NCBI GenBank assembly: GCA_017529865.1
Contig: JAFXNA010000011.1
Location: forward strand, 1-64,000
Reading direction: 5' to 3'
Source of the DNA: Bacteroidaceae bacterium
Lineage (GTDB): Bacteria > Bacteroidota > Bacteroidia > Bacteroidales > Bacteroidaceae
DNA length: 64,000 bases
Shown piece by piece: positions 41,115 to 50,039 of the stretch. Every line of letters starts with the position of its first letter. Position 1 is the stretch's first letter. Below the pieces are notes generated by a model. That model worked only from the letters and a program-made list of their open reading frames with translations. It was not told the DNA's origin and ran no database searches. The position numbers were made by a program, and so were the translations under genes.

Positions 41115-43322
41115 ATGATACAGACAGTATTAAAACGTGACGGTCGAATCGTCGGCTTCAACGAAGAAAAAATCAAAGCCGCCATCCGCAAGGCGATGCT
41201 TACAACTGAGAAGGGTGAGGACGAAACCCTCATTCAGCGCATATCTGATAAAATAGGTATGCAAGGTAAAGACCAGATGAGTGTCGAGGAAATCCAAGAC
41301 TTGGTGGAACTCGAACTCATGCGCAGCCCTCGTAAAGAGGTTGCGAAGAAATACATTTCGTACCGCGACAAACGTAGTATTGCTCGTCAAGCAAAGACCC
41401 GCGATGTCTTTCTGGAAATCATCGAGGCAAAGCGTAGCGATGTGACTCGCGAGAATGCCAACATGAATGCCGACTCGCCTGCCGGCATGATGATGAAGTT
41501 TGCCAGCGAAAGCACAAAGCCTTTCGTTGACGACTATTTGCTGTCTGAAAACGTTCGCGAAGCAGTAAAGAACAATTACTTGCATATCCACGACAAAGAC
41601 TACTACCCTACTAAGTCGCTCACATGTGTACAGCATCCACTCGACCACATTCTCTTGAACGGATTCAGTGCCGGACATGGTGAGAGCCGTCCTGCAAAAC
41701 GTATCGAGACGGCCAGTGTCATTGCATGTATCTCACTCGAAACCGCACAGAACGAGATGCACGGAGGTCAGGCCATTCCTGCATTCGACTTTTACATGGC
41801 TCCTTATGTGCGCGCGTCATATAAAGAAGAGGTACAGTATATCGAGCAGATGAGCGGATTGGATCTGCACGAACTCTACGATACACCAATCAAGGACTAT
41901 ATCTATACGAACTTAAGTGGATTGACAGGTCAGGAGCGTGCCAAGCAACATGCTATCAACCGTACCGTACAGCGTGTACATCAGGCAATGGAAGCATTCA
42001 TCCACAATATGAACACCATCCACTCACGTGGCGGCAATCAGGTGGTATTCAGTAGTATCAACTACGGAACAGACATCTCGGCTGAAGGACGTTGTGTGAT
42101 TCGCGAATTGCTGAATTCTACCTATCAAGGTGTCGGAGGCGGTTCGACTGCCATCTTCCCCATCCAGATATGGAAAAAGAAACGTGGCGTAAGCTACCTG
42201 CCCGAAGACCCTAACTACGACCTCTACTGTCTGGCATGTAAAGTAACGGCTCGCAGGTTCTTCCCTAACTTCGTTAATCTTGATGCATCGTACAATTTCC
42301 ACGAGAAGTGGAACATCAACGATCCAGAGCGCTATAAATATGAACTGGCAACGATGGGATGCCGTACACGTGTGTTCGAAGACCGCTTTGGCGAGAAGAC
42401 CAGTATCGGACGCGGTAACCTGTCGTTCTCAACCATCAACATCGTGAAACTCGCCATCGAGTGTATGTCGATTGAGAACCAAGAGGAACGCATCAACGCT
42501 TTCTTTGCAAAACTCGACAACCTGCTCGAAGTGACCGCACAGCAACTCGACGAACGTTTCCAGTTCCAGAAGACTGCTCTCGCAAAGCAATTCCAATTGC
42601 TCATGTCACGTCTGTGGGTCGATGCAGAGAACCTGAAACCAAACGACACCATCGAAAGCGTCATCAACCACGGTACACTCGGTATCGGTTTCATCGGACT
42701 GGCAGAATGTCTTATTGCCCTCACAGGTCATCATCATGGCGAAGACCCAAAGAGTCAGGAACTGGGACTGAAGATTGTGACTTACATGCGCGACCGAGTG
42801 CTTGAGTTCAGTCAGCGCTATCAGCACAACTACTCTATCCTCGCCACCCCAGCAGAAGGATTGGCAGGCCGCTTCACGAAGTTTGATCGCAAGAAGTTCG
42901 GCATCATCCCTGGTGTCACCGATAAGGACTACTATACCAACTCCAACCACGTGCCTGTTTACTATCATTGCAGTCCACGTCATAAGGCAGAAATAGAAGC
43001 CCCTTATCATAACCTGACACGAGGCGGACACATCTTCTACGTAGAAATCGACGGAGATGCCACTCACAACCCAGCAGCCATCATGAATATCGTAGACCTC
43101 ATGGACCGCTACGATATCGGCTACGGATCGGTGAACCACAACCGCAACCGCTGTATGGATTGCGGCTACGAGGATGCCACTGAAGGTCTGACCGTATGTC
43201 CGAAGTGTGGAAGCACCAACATCGACACCCTTCAGCGCATCACTGGTTACCTTGTAGGAACCACCGACCGATGGAATTCAGGAAAACTCGCTGAACTGAA
43301 AGACCGCGTAGTTCATAAGTAA
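41115..43322 (+). CDS. nrdD: Anaerobic ribonucleoside-triphosphate reductase
   Basis: 735 residues. The N-terminal ATP-cone (about 3-95) is the allosteric dATP/ATP sensor. The ten-stranded barrel follows. Near the C-terminus are the zinc site CMDCGY...CPKCGS (about 673-692) and the glycyl-radical segment ITGYLVG (Gly711). It reduces NTPs to dNTPs without oxygen, using formate as reductant. It is co-transcribed with its activase nrdG; the strong promoter at 40997 supports one operon. Confidence 0.96.
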   Translation: MIQTVLKRDGRIVGFNEEKIKAAIRKAMLTTEKGEDETLIQRISDKIGMQGKDQMSVEEIQDLVELELMRSPRKEVAKKYISYRDKRSIARQAKTRDVFLEIIEAKRSDVTRENANMNADSPAGMMMKFASESTKPFVDDYLLSENVREAVKNNYLHIHDKDYYPTKSLTCVQHPLDHILLNGFSAGHGESRPAKRIETASVIACISLETAQNEMHGGQAIPAFDFYMAPYVRASYKEEVQYIEQMSGLDLHELYDTPIKDYIYTNLSGLTGQERAKQHAINRTVQRVHQAMEAFIHNMNTIHSRGGNQVVFSSINYGTDISAEGRCVIRELLNSTYQGVGGGSTAIFPIQIWKKKRGVSYLPEDPNYDLYCLACKVTARRFFPNFVNLDASYNFHEKWNINDPERYKYELATMGCRTRVFEDRFGEKTSIGRGNLSFSTINIVKLAIECMSIENQEERINAFFAKLDNLLEVTAQQLDERFQFQKTALAKQFQLLMSRLWVDAENLKPNDTIESVINHGTLGIGFIGLAECLIALTGHHHGEDPKSQELGLKIVTYMRDRVLEFSQRYQHNYSILATPAEGLAGRFTKFDRKKFGIIPGVTDKDYYTNSNHVPVYYHCSPRHKAEIEAPYHNLTRGGHIFYVEIDGDATHNPAAIMNIVDLMDRYDIGYGSVNHNRNRCMDCGYEDATEGLTVCPKCGSTNIDTLQRITGYLVGTTDRWNSGKLAELKDRVVHK

Positions 43323-43381
43323 TAAAGGTTATTGTTTATAGGTTATAGGTTATTGTTATTTGACTTGTAACATACAACATT

Positions 43382-43876
43382 ATGAATTATGAATTAAAAT
43401 ACCTTTCAATAGCGGAAGGAACCTCTGTTGACGGACCAGGATTGAGGACATCCATCTATTTCGCAGGATGCCGCCACCATTGCGAAGGATGCCACAATCC
43501 TCAGTCTTGGGACATCAACAACGGCAAGCCAGTAACCATCGACGAGTTACTGGCTGTCATTCGTTACAACGAGTTCCCCGTCACCTTCACGGGTGGCGAC
43601 CCCTTCTTTCAGGCAGAAGGCGTTGCCGAGCTAGCTCGACAAATCAAACAGGAATTCGGCTACAACATCTGGTGCTATACCGGCTATCTATGGGAGGAAG
43701 TCATCCAACATCCCGAATTCATGCCCCTACTACAATCTATCGACGTGCTGGTCGACGGGCGTTTCGTCCTTGCCCAGCGCGATATCTCCCTCCTGTTCCG
43801 CGGCAGCAAGAACCAGCGCATCATCGACGTGCAGCAGTCGCTACAAACAAAAACCATCGTTCCCGCTACTTGGTGA
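43382..43876 (+). CDS. nrdG: Anaerobic RNR-activating radical SAM protein
   Basis: 164 residues, normal for NrdG. The radical-SAM cluster motif is CRHHCEGC (Cys30, Cys34, Cys37). It generates the 5'-deoxyadenosyl radical that puts the glycyl radical on NrdD. The gap from nrdD is filled with GGTTATAGGTTATTG words. The stop codon lies in the loop of the terminator that follows. It borders the left end of the integrated element. Confidence 0.94.
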   Translation: MNYELKYLSIAEGTSVDGPGLRTSIYFAGCRHHCEGCHNPQSWDINNGKPVTIDELLAVIRYNEFPVTFTGGDPFFQAEGVAELARQIKQEFGYNIWCYTGYLWEEVIQHPEFMPLLQSIDVLVDGRFVLAQRDISLLFRGSKNQRIIDVQQSLQTKTIVPATW

Positions 43877-43887
43877 ACGATGGTTTT
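43850..43887 (+). terminator. Terminator overlapping the nrdG 3' end
   Basis: AAAACCATCGTTC (43850-43862) pairs perfectly with GAACGATGGTTTT (43875-43887); the nrdG stop codon (43874-43876) is at the edge of the loop. It ends only 7 bp before the left attachment repeat. Confidence 0.85.
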
Positions 43888-43893
43888 CTGTTA

Positions 43894-43908
43894 TTACTCC
43901 CACTCAAT
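43894..43908. other. Left attachment site (attL core)
   Basis: TTACTCCCACTCAAT, identical to the guaA terminal 15 bp at 57308-57322. To its left is the nrdG terminator, i.e. the original downstream flank of guaA. Confidence 0.85.
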
Positions 43909-43991
43909 AGATTTTGTTGTTAGCCAAACAGGCTTTATTATATTATTTTTCAATTACTTAACTTGATTTTCTATACTCCACTTTACAATAC

Positions 43992-44014
43992 TGGTGTCAA
44001 AAAGTGGTGTCAAA
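43992..44014. repeat. Left sub-terminal 23-bp repeat (candidate integrase arm site)
   Basis: Two copies of GGTGTCAA(A) 14 bp apart. The whole 23 bp recurs identically and in the same orientation at 57151-57173 near the right end. Confidence 0.85.
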
Positions 44015-44051
44015 CTTATATGCCCCAAGCTGATTCTTTTAATTGATAGCG

Positions 44052-44083
44052 CAAAGGTAGCATTTTTTTTCGTAATAAGCAAA
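44052..44083 (-). promoter_or_regulatory. Outward-facing promoter at the left end of the element
   Basis: On the minus strand: -33 TTTTG (44080-44084 region), 20 bp, -7 TACCTTTG (44052-44059). It points at attL, with no minus-strand gene ahead of it in the integrated state. It overlaps the 3' edge of the HTH-NADAR gene. In a circular form it would read across attP toward the integrase gene. Confidence 0.6.
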
Positions 44084-44085
44084 AT

Positions 44086-45243
44086 TCATTCAGAAAAAGT
44101 TAACAATCTTCCCATAAGATAGATATGCTTGCTTCTTAGTAGGTCATAATCAATCGGTGGCGTAATTCCATTATCTAGGCAATACTTACAAATATTTAGG
44201 CACTTTCCAAGGCAATTTATACCTTCCCAAATACCCACATTATTTAACTTATTGCGCTCGATGGATTTCAGTTTCTTCAACTCTTTTGCTGACATCATTG
44301 GATTTGCTAGTTCTACCTCTCTTTCAATAAGGTCGTGACCATCCTCAAGTTCTTTATTCTTTGCGCCCCAATAGAAACTAGAATCATCTTCTTTCCGTCC
44401 ATTGGTCTGATTGGTGGTGTTCTCTATGATTATTACATCATTAGGAATCTGTCTCAAAAGGTCAGCAAATTCTGCATTGGTTAGGCACTTATGCCACACC
44501 ACATAAAGCATCCATTGGTCTTTGAATTCATCCCAATCTTTCCTGCTTTTCCCTTGCTTGGTGTATTTTGCTTTAACGGTATATTTGGCATCCATTGGGC
44601 TTTTCTCATATTGCACTTCACGTTGTATCTTGATGGATTCTTCATTGTTCTCGCTGAACAAACCAACAATATATGCACTCTCAGAATGATAAAAATGTTC
44701 CCCACATATATCTAGCTCATGGTCTGTGCTAAAATTACCTATATTAATGCTTATTCCGTCTCTTACATCATCTGTGTGCAGGAAACTCCACGTCTTAACT
44801 TTGGTAGTGTCGTATACTTCTGGTCTGCGTAGGTCTATCTTTGTAATGTCAATATTTGTTAGTGTCTGTGACTTCTTATTTTCATTATCCTTTGCCCTCA
44901 GTTCCTTCACTAGCCGAGGTACGCTCATATCAAACTTGATACTCTCATAAATCTTTTCCAGTTGCTTGAAAGTCCTAATGCTTGAGATAGTGCCACCATA
45001 TTCGATATAACCGTTTATAGGCTGTTTCGCTTTGGATTCACCCTCTGCCTCATAGATATACTGCTCATGTACCCCTAGAGCTTCAGCTATCTTTTCTACA
45101 GTGTCTGTTGTGGGGTTGTGTTTGGCAGATAGTATTCGCCTAACTGTCATTTCAGACATACCACACTTGGATGCAAGTTCTTTCAACGACATCCCCCTTG
45201 CATCCATCAAATCCTTTATGCGGTCAATCTGATATTGTTTCAT
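44086..45243 (-). CDS. HTH (XRE) protein fused to a NADAR-like domain
   Basis: 385 residues. Residues 5-62 form an XRE-type helix-turn-helix (MSLKELASKCGMSEMTVRRIL). After a linker (65-150), the C-terminal part follows the NADAR/YbiA pattern: GEHFYHSESAYI (181-192), spaced helices with PMDAK (216-220) and WMLYVVWHKCLTN (244-256), VIIIENT (270-276), FYWGAKN (290-296) and GINCLGKCLN (341-350). NADAR proteins act on ADP-ribose N-glycosidic bonds, including ADP-ribosylated guanine in nucleic acid. Likely role: regulator or antitoxin responding to an NAD-derived signal (inference). It has its own consensus promoter. No DarT-like toxin is seen nearby. The assignment is by pattern. Confidence 0.68.
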   Translation of the reverse strand: MKQYQIDRIKDLMDARGMSLKELASKCGMSEMTVRRILSAKHNPTTDTVEKIAEALGVHEQYIYEAEGESKAKQPINGYIEYGGTISSIRTFKQLEKIYESIKFDMSVPRLVKELRAKDNENKKSQTLTNIDITKIDLRRPEVYDTTKVKTWSFLHTDDVRDGISINIGNFSTDHELDICGEHFYHSESAYIVGLFSENNEESIKIQREVQYEKSPMDAKYTVKAKYTKQGKSRKDWDEFKDQWMLYVVWHKCLTNAEFADLLRQIPNDVIIIENTTNQTNGRKEDDSSFYWGAKNKELEDGHDLIEREVELANPMMSAKELKKLKSIERNKLNNVGIWEGINCLGKCLNICKYCLDNGITPPIDYDLLRSKHIYLMGRLLTFSE

Positions 45244-45269
45244 ATTTTGGCGGTTTTACATTTATGTTG

Positions 45270-45303
45270 CAAAGATAACAAAAAAGTTAGAGTCTTCCCA
45301 AAA
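45270..45303 (-). promoter_or_regulatory. Full Bacteroidetes promoter for the HTH-NADAR gene
   Basis: On the minus strand: -33 TTTTG (45299-45303), 21 bp, -7 TATCTTTG (45270-45277), 26 bp before the ATG. Confidence 0.75.
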
Positions 45304-45366
45304 TAGTAATTCAAAAAACGCTCTATAATGAATAAAAAAGATAGAATTAGGCACAAAAAACACGAA

Positions 45367-45386
45367 AACCCTCATTTTAGAGGGTT
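45367..45386 (-). terminator. Terminator after the lipoprotein gene
   Basis: AACCCTC (45367-45373) pairs with GAGGGTT (45380-45386). On the minus strand the hairpin runs into TTCGTGTTTTTTG. Confidence 0.75.
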
Positions 45387-45460
45387 CCAAATGTAATTTT
45401 AATAATCAAGAATATCAGAAGTGAATAATACTATTTTATTATCAATAGTTATGTAGTGGA

Positions 45461-46015
45461 TTATTCGTATTTTTCATTCTCGACATATAATGTGCCGTTG
45501 ACAGTCATTGTCCATCCATTACCACTACTATGTTCAGCTACATAATTATCGAACTTTAAAGTAAAGCCCTTCTTGTTATTGTCAATCACTGTAATTGAGC
45601 CATCTACATAGTTAAATTTATTTTTATAGCTATAACCGATTCCAACGGCAAAATTCATGTCAAGCTCTCCCAAATCATATCCTTTTGGGAAATCGCCTAT
45701 AGATTTCTTGCCTCCCAATATAATACGGAAATAACCACTAGTCATACCGTGAACTTCATCGGGCTTGCTAGCTCGTAGGTAACACCATATATGACCGTTT
45801 TCCGACAAATTCCCTCTATTCTCGCCAATGGAGTAGTCTTTAACATTTTCGATGTAATATACCCCACCTTTCGAGGACACCATTTTAAATGAACTTGATG
45901 ATGATTGACTTGTGCCACCACCTTCATCACCGTTATCATCATCACTGCTACAAGCGGTTAAACCAAATGCTGCCACCATCATGGCGAGCATAATAATCGT
46001 TGAATACAGTTTCAT
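45461..46015 (-). CDS. Small lipoprotein of the element
   Basis: 184 residues from the ATG at 46015; another ATG lies 9 bp upstream. The lipoprotein signal ends LTAC (Cys about 22), followed by SSDDDNGDE, the acidic surface-export type signal of Bacteroidetes, then a Ser-rich linker and a ~140-residue beta-rich domain. No family recognised. Probably displayed on the outer membrane or cell surface. It sits between the HTH-NADAR gene and the zinc-ribbon genes, with its own terminator. Confidence 0.75.
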   Translation of the reverse strand: MKLYSTIIMLAMMVAAFGLTACSSDDDNGDEGGGTSQSSSSSFKMVSSKGGVYYIENVKDYSIGENRGNLSENGHIWCYLRASKPDEVHGMTSGYFRIILGGKKSIGDFPKGYDLGELDMNFAVGIGYSYKNKFNYVDGSITVIDNNKKGFTLKFDNYVAEHSSGNGWTMTVNGTLYVENEKYE

Positions 46016-46121
46016 ATTATACATTGCTTAAAAGTTATTATTATTTGAAAACTGCCGCAAATATAGAAATTCTCTCTGAAAATACCAAATTATTTCGGAA
46101 AAAATGCATTGCTTTGATACA

Positions 46122-47333
46122 TTAACGCTGATAATATACTGTTCCATCAAGAATGTCGGTTAATTGCAATTTGTCACCAACAATCTGCACAGTTATTTTT
46201 CCCTCGCCATATAGACCGCCACCATATCTTAATAAAGCACTTGTAGAGCTATATCGCAAGACAGAAACCACACCAGCATAGTCGCCATCAATATACATCC
46301 TCAAGCTACCGTCGAAACGAATGGTCAAACCATCATTATCTCTGAAAGATTGATTTACAAGATACATTGTGACATATTGTTCATTGGCAAATGTCTTTGA
46401 TGATGAAGAAGATGTATTGGAATTTCTATATGAGGGAGTCACGTCAACTTCTGCTGTTTCACTGTTATCATCTGCCGTTCTTTCTTTAGTGACCTTAACA
46501 ACATCACCCTTAAACTTGCACTCTTTCAGTTTCAATACAACATCGTATAATATGCCAGTGGGTTGATATTCACCTTCCCATTCTTTGCCCTCTTTGTCGT
46601 TTGGTTTAAGGGTCATTGAAAGATAATGCAAATCATCGCCATAATCATAAAACACATCAATACCCAAATCATCATTGTAAATGAATCCTGTCATTGTTTT
46701 ACCCTCACTTGGTATTGATACTTTATTACCTTCAATTTTGATTGTAAAGTTTTTCTTTATTTTCTCTAAAGTCGCATCGGTAAGAATGGCTTCAAAGACA
46801 TATTCGCCTTGGTGTATTGTTCTTCCGTCATAATCTGAAATGACAGAAATATTGTCACTCTCTATTGTAGAATTGTCTGTATTCTTTACTTTTGCTGTAT
46901 TATCCAATTGCGACAATGCGGTTTCACTCATGTTTTTAAAGAACCACCACCCACCGCAGCAAAGAGCAATAAGTACAATAGCCCCCAATACATATGGTAG
47001 ATATTTCTTTGAACCGCTCTTTGTCTTTCCCTCTTTATTGAACACTATTGGTTGTTCATTTTGATGGGTATATAGGCTTTTTCCACAGTTCTGACAGAAA
47101 GCGTCACCGTCATTAACAGATACTCCACAATGGGAACATTTCTTTTTTGAGGGGTCAGTGGGTACAACCTCTTCTTTAATGCTCTTGCCACAGCTATGAC
47201 AAAAGGCATCGCCCTCTTCAACACTAGCCCCACAATGGGGGCAAACAGTTCCTTGCGGAATCTCCTTCCCACATTTGTTACAGAAGTGGCTATCATCCGA
47301 TATTTGTGAGCCACAATTAGGACATTGCTTCAT
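46122..47333 (-). CDS. Zinc-ribbon membrane protein with large exported domain
   Basis: 403 residues. Four CxxC pairs-of-pairs in the first ~90 residues make about three to four zinc ribbons (CPNCGSQ...CNKCGKE, CPHCGAS...CHSCGKS, CSHCGVS...CQNCGKS). One membrane helix (about 113-132, ending CCGGWWFF) follows, then a ~270-residue Ser/Thr-containing, probably beta-rich exported part. The layout, cytoplasmic ribbons - TM - outside domain, resembles TcaA/YvbJ-type proteins of Firmicutes, but no direct homology is claimed. Its first ribbons are nearly the same as those of the next gene, so the two arose by duplication. Confidence 0.75.
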   Translation of the reverse strand: MKQCPNCGSQISDDSHFCNKCGKEIPQGTVCPHCGASVEEGDAFCHSCGKSIKEEVVPTDPSKKKCSHCGVSVNDGDAFCQNCGKSLYTHQNEQPIVFNKEGKTKSGSKKYLPYVLGAIVLIALCCGGWWFFKNMSETALSQLDNTAKVKNTDNSTIESDNISVISDYDGRTIHQGEYVFEAILTDATLEKIKKNFTIKIEGNKVSIPSEGKTMTGFIYNDDLGIDVFYDYGDDLHYLSMTLKPNDKEGKEWEGEYQPTGILYDVVLKLKECKFKGDVVKVTKERTADDNSETAEVDVTPSYRNSNTSSSSSKTFANEQYVTMYLVNQSFRDNDGLTIRFDGSLRMYIDGDYAGVVSVLRYSSTSALLRYGGGLYGEGKITVQIVGDKLQLTDILDGTVYYQR

Positions 47334-47520
47334 AAATTAATCTATTTCGTTTTGATTACAAAAGTATTGTCTCCATCCTTTTTATCGAATCCATATATAC
47401 CATCTCTTGAATAACAGCAAGACCTTTAAAAAGGATTAACACCATTAACACGTGAACAAGTTTATGACTTTATTCATTATTATATTCTTCCCTTTGATTA
47501 ATTCTTTTAAATTCCTTTAT

Positions 47521-48861
47521 TTATTCTGCAATACTATCTATTACTTCATCATCTTCGCTTTCTAAGAAGTCAATTAGCTCTTGCTTTAGAGATTGCTCGT
47601 GACCGCTATAGTATGATATAAAATCATCTATGAACCAATCATCACCTTTACGGATTAAAATCAGTTTTATATCTGTCGACTCTTTGCTTTCAGAGTATTT
47701 TATCGTTATTTGGGCGGTTGCTTTATTTGTTGACAGCATTTTAGCAGATTTGACCAAATACGAAGGCTCTCCATCGCCGCCTTGACTGTGAGACCAAATA
47801 TCGTAATCTATAAAACCAATTCCCCATTCATCTGCGACTTCTTCATCCCACTGTATCAATTCATAAAGTTCGTCTGATAGGTATAGCTTATTAAAATTCT
47901 CAGAATAAGGAGCTTCATTATAGATATAATTCACTCGTCTCTTAATCATTTCTTCTGGAGTCATTTCCTCTGCTACAGAATCTATGACTTCTTCTATTGA
48001 GCTTGTAACAGCATTTTGTTTCTCTACTTTTTGTATAGTTGCTTGCTTTGAAGAAGTCCAATACCACCATCCTCCTCCAATAACTGCTAATACAATTATG
48101 CCAATCAAAGCAGGAACGATAATCTTCTTATTATTACTTGGAGCCTCATCTATCCTTTTGGAACAATTCTTACAGAAAATATCACCGTCTTTCACAGATG
48201 CACCGCAATGTGGGCATCTCTTCTGCGTTGTGTCTTCCATTATTTTGGAAGGACTCGCTACGGTCTTCGCTCCGCAATTCTGACAGAAAGCATCACCGTC
48301 TTTCACAGGTGCACCGCAATGTGGGCATCTCTTCTGCGTTGTGTCTTCCATTTCTTTGGAAGTACTCACTTCTATCTTCGTACCGCAGTTCTGACAGAAA
48401 GCATCACCTTCATTCACAGATGCATTGCAATGTGGACATCTCTTCAGCGTTGTGTCTTCCATTGTCTTGGAAGTACTCACTTCTATCTTTGTTCCGCAAT
48501 TCTGACAGAAAGCATCATCGTCTTTCACAGGTGCACCGCAATGGGGGCATCTCTTCTGCGTTGTGTCTTCCATTATCTTGGAAGTTCTTGCTTCTATCTT
48601 CGTACCGCAGTTCTGACAGAAAGCATCATCGTCGTTCACAGATGCACCGCAATGGGGGCATCTCTTCTGCGTTGTGTCTTCCATTATCTTGGAAGTTCTT
48701 GCTTCTATCTTCGTACCGCAGTTCTGACAGAAAGCATCACCGTCGTTCACAGATGCACCGCAATGGGGGCAAACAGTTCCTTGCGGAATCTCCTTCCCAC
48801 ATTTGTTACAGAAGCGACTATCGTTTGCTATCGGTGCGCCACAATTAAAGCATTTCTTCAT
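47521..48861 (-). CDS. Seven-zinc-ribbon membrane protein with tandem repeats
   Basis: 446 residues. Residues 1-238 are seven zinc ribbons, each with two CxxC knuckles (CPHC/CQNC). Units 2-6 are 37-residue near-identical repeats (linker ..SK.MEDTTQKR..). A membrane helix follows (about 248-267, IIVLAVIGGGWWYWT), then a ~170-residue outside domain of NTF2/SnoaL-like appearance (IKRRVNYIYNEAPYSENF..., WFIDDFISYY). The cytoplasmic ribbons may bind nucleic acid or a protein partner. The repeat DNA (111 bp) should be prone to copy-number change. The same operon direction as its paralogues. Confidence 0.77.
   Translation of the reverse strand: MKKCFNCGAPIANDSRFCNKCGKEIPQGTVCPHCGASVNDGDAFCQNCGTKIEARTSKIMEDTTQKRCPHCGASVNDDDAFCQNCGTKIEARTSKIMEDTTQKRCPHCGAPVKDDDAFCQNCGTKIEVSTSKTMEDTTLKRCPHCNASVNEGDAFCQNCGTKIEVSTSKEMEDTTQKRCPHCGAPVKDGDAFCQNCGAKTVASPSKIMEDTTQKRCPHCGASVKDGDIFCKNCSKRIDEAPSNNKKIIVPALIGIIVLAVIGGGWWYWTSSKQATIQKVEKQNAVTSSIEEVIDSVAEEMTPEEMIKRRVNYIYNEAPYSENFNKLYLSDELYELIQWDEEVADEWGIGFIDYDIWSHSQGGDGEPSYLVKSAKMLSTNKATAQITIKYSESKESTDIKLILIRKGDDWFIDDFISYYSGHEQSLKQELIDFLESEDDEVIDSIAE
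48217..48771 (-). repeat. Five 111-bp coding tandem repeats
   Basis: Five consecutive copies of a 111-bp unit, each encoding one zinc ribbon plus linker, with a few substitutions (N/K, S/P, G/D positions). The unit is a multiple of three, so gain or loss keeps the frame. Confidence 0.85.
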
Positions 48862-48963
48862 ATTTTTAGGGGTTTAGAAATATAACAGTTTGTTATTCAG
48901 ACTTTGTTTGCAATGCACATTGAGGTCAATAAATGTGAAATGACATATTGATAAAATGATTGT

Positions 48964-49000
48964 AATAAGAGGATGTGCTAATTTGACACACCCCCTTATT
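48964..49000 (-). terminator. Terminator after the 82-residue zinc-ribbon gene
   Basis: AATAAGAGGATGTG pairs with CACACCCCCTTATT with two G-T type mismatches, 18 bp past the stop codon at 49019. Confidence 0.65.
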
Positions 49001-49018
49001 AAATTAATATCAAATAAC

Positions 49019-49267
49019 TCAAGAACCTCCACAAGTTTTTGCTGCACCAACAACAATCAACAATGCTATTGCTGCAATCCAATTCCATTTGTTGTGCCAC
49101 ATCCTATATGTGAAGTTTTTATTCTCCTCTTGATTTTCTACATGCTCCTGTTGAGCTTGGTTTTCTTGTGGTTGAGATGCCAACACCCCATCAACCGTAT
49201 GACCACATTTTGGACAAAACTTAACACCTTCATTAAGTTTCGTTCCACACTTTCTGCAAAATGCCAT
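49019..49267 (-). CDS. Short zinc-ribbon membrane protein
   Basis: 82 residues. One zinc ribbon (CRKCGTKLNEGVKFCPKCG, Cys4-7 and 18-21), a Gln/Glu-rich linker and one C-terminal membrane helix (about 61-78). The N-terminal 40 residues are almost the same as those of the TM2-domain protein at 51396-51740 (FCxKCGTKLNEGVKxCPKCG...VDGVL), so one is a copy of the other. Function unknown; tail-anchored with the ribbon in the cytoplasm. Confidence 0.72.
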   Translation of the reverse strand: MAFCRKCGTKLNEGVKFCPKCGHTVDGVLASQPQENQAQQEHVENQEENKNFTYRMWHNKWNWIAAIALLIVVGAAKTCGGS

Positions 49268-49473
49268 AATTATTTTTTTTACTTGTTAAACATATACATT
49301 GCTAATTATCTTCTAAGATGGCTTAAATGTCTATAATCTATTTGTTTATAACTTGTCCAGATTCTAACGGGACACGAATATAATCATAAACATCCTCAAT
49401 TGTAAAAAAGAATGGCGCTAACCTTATTGACTAACTCCATTGGAATCACATTATTGGCATATTCTTCCTATAT

Positions 49474-49893
49474 TTATTTTTTTATCACAATGCTTTTGTA
49501 GCCTTCAATGAACTGCTCACAATATTCATCAAGCAGTTCATCGCTTATATCATCTCCATAGTCTTCCTTGTAAGCGGTTTTTGCAATTACGTGCTGAATA
49601 TGACTCAATCCTTCTTCCAATGTTTGTCCCATCTGTATGTATGAACGCAGTGCATTGCCTTTGTCACTAGAACCAAAATTAACGCCATCATTATAACCCA
49701 ACTCTCTGATTTCTTCTTTTTTGCTCTTTTGGGGAACTTGCACTTCTTTTTCGTCTGCTTCCGAATCTTGGGTTAGTTCAGTTTGTTGAGATTTGTTTGG
49801 GCTTTCACCGTTTGAATTGTTTTCTTCGCCAGATGCGGCAAAACCAATAACAAACAGTACTACTGTTGCCATTGTAAAAAAATTTTTTTTCAT
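49474..49893 (-). CDS. Small secreted protein with acidic linker
   Basis: 139 residues. The signal peptide (about 1-21) ends VIGFAASGEE, the same end as two other secreted proteins of the element. A low-complexity acidic/Gln stretch (about 25-60) is followed by a helical domain (62-139, ELGYNDGVNFGSS...). No family recognised. Probably periplasmic. The gaps either side (about 200 and 150 bp) show no gene. Confidence 0.68.
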   Translation of the reverse strand: MKKNFFTMATVVLFVIGFAASGEENNSNGESPNKSQQTELTQDSEADEKEVQVPQKSKKEEIRELGYNDGVNFGSSDKGNALRSYIQMGQTLEEGLSHIQHVIAKTAYKEDYGDDISDELLDEYCEQFIEGYKSIVIKK

Positions 49894-50039
49894 AATCTTT
49901 GAGCTTTTAATTTGTATAACATAAATGTTTTTTCAAAAATAAAGGAATCTCCTCCTTATACTAAAGAAAATTTCTGCTAATCCTTTACATATAACAGAAT
50001 CTCCGTTTTTCCCTTTCTCATATTATCACACATTCATTA

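Noticed and set aside
48217..48771. Regular ~111-bp repeats considered as a CRISPR array
   Set aside because: The repeats are coding throughout (zinc ribbon plus linker), with no unique spacers and no cas genes.
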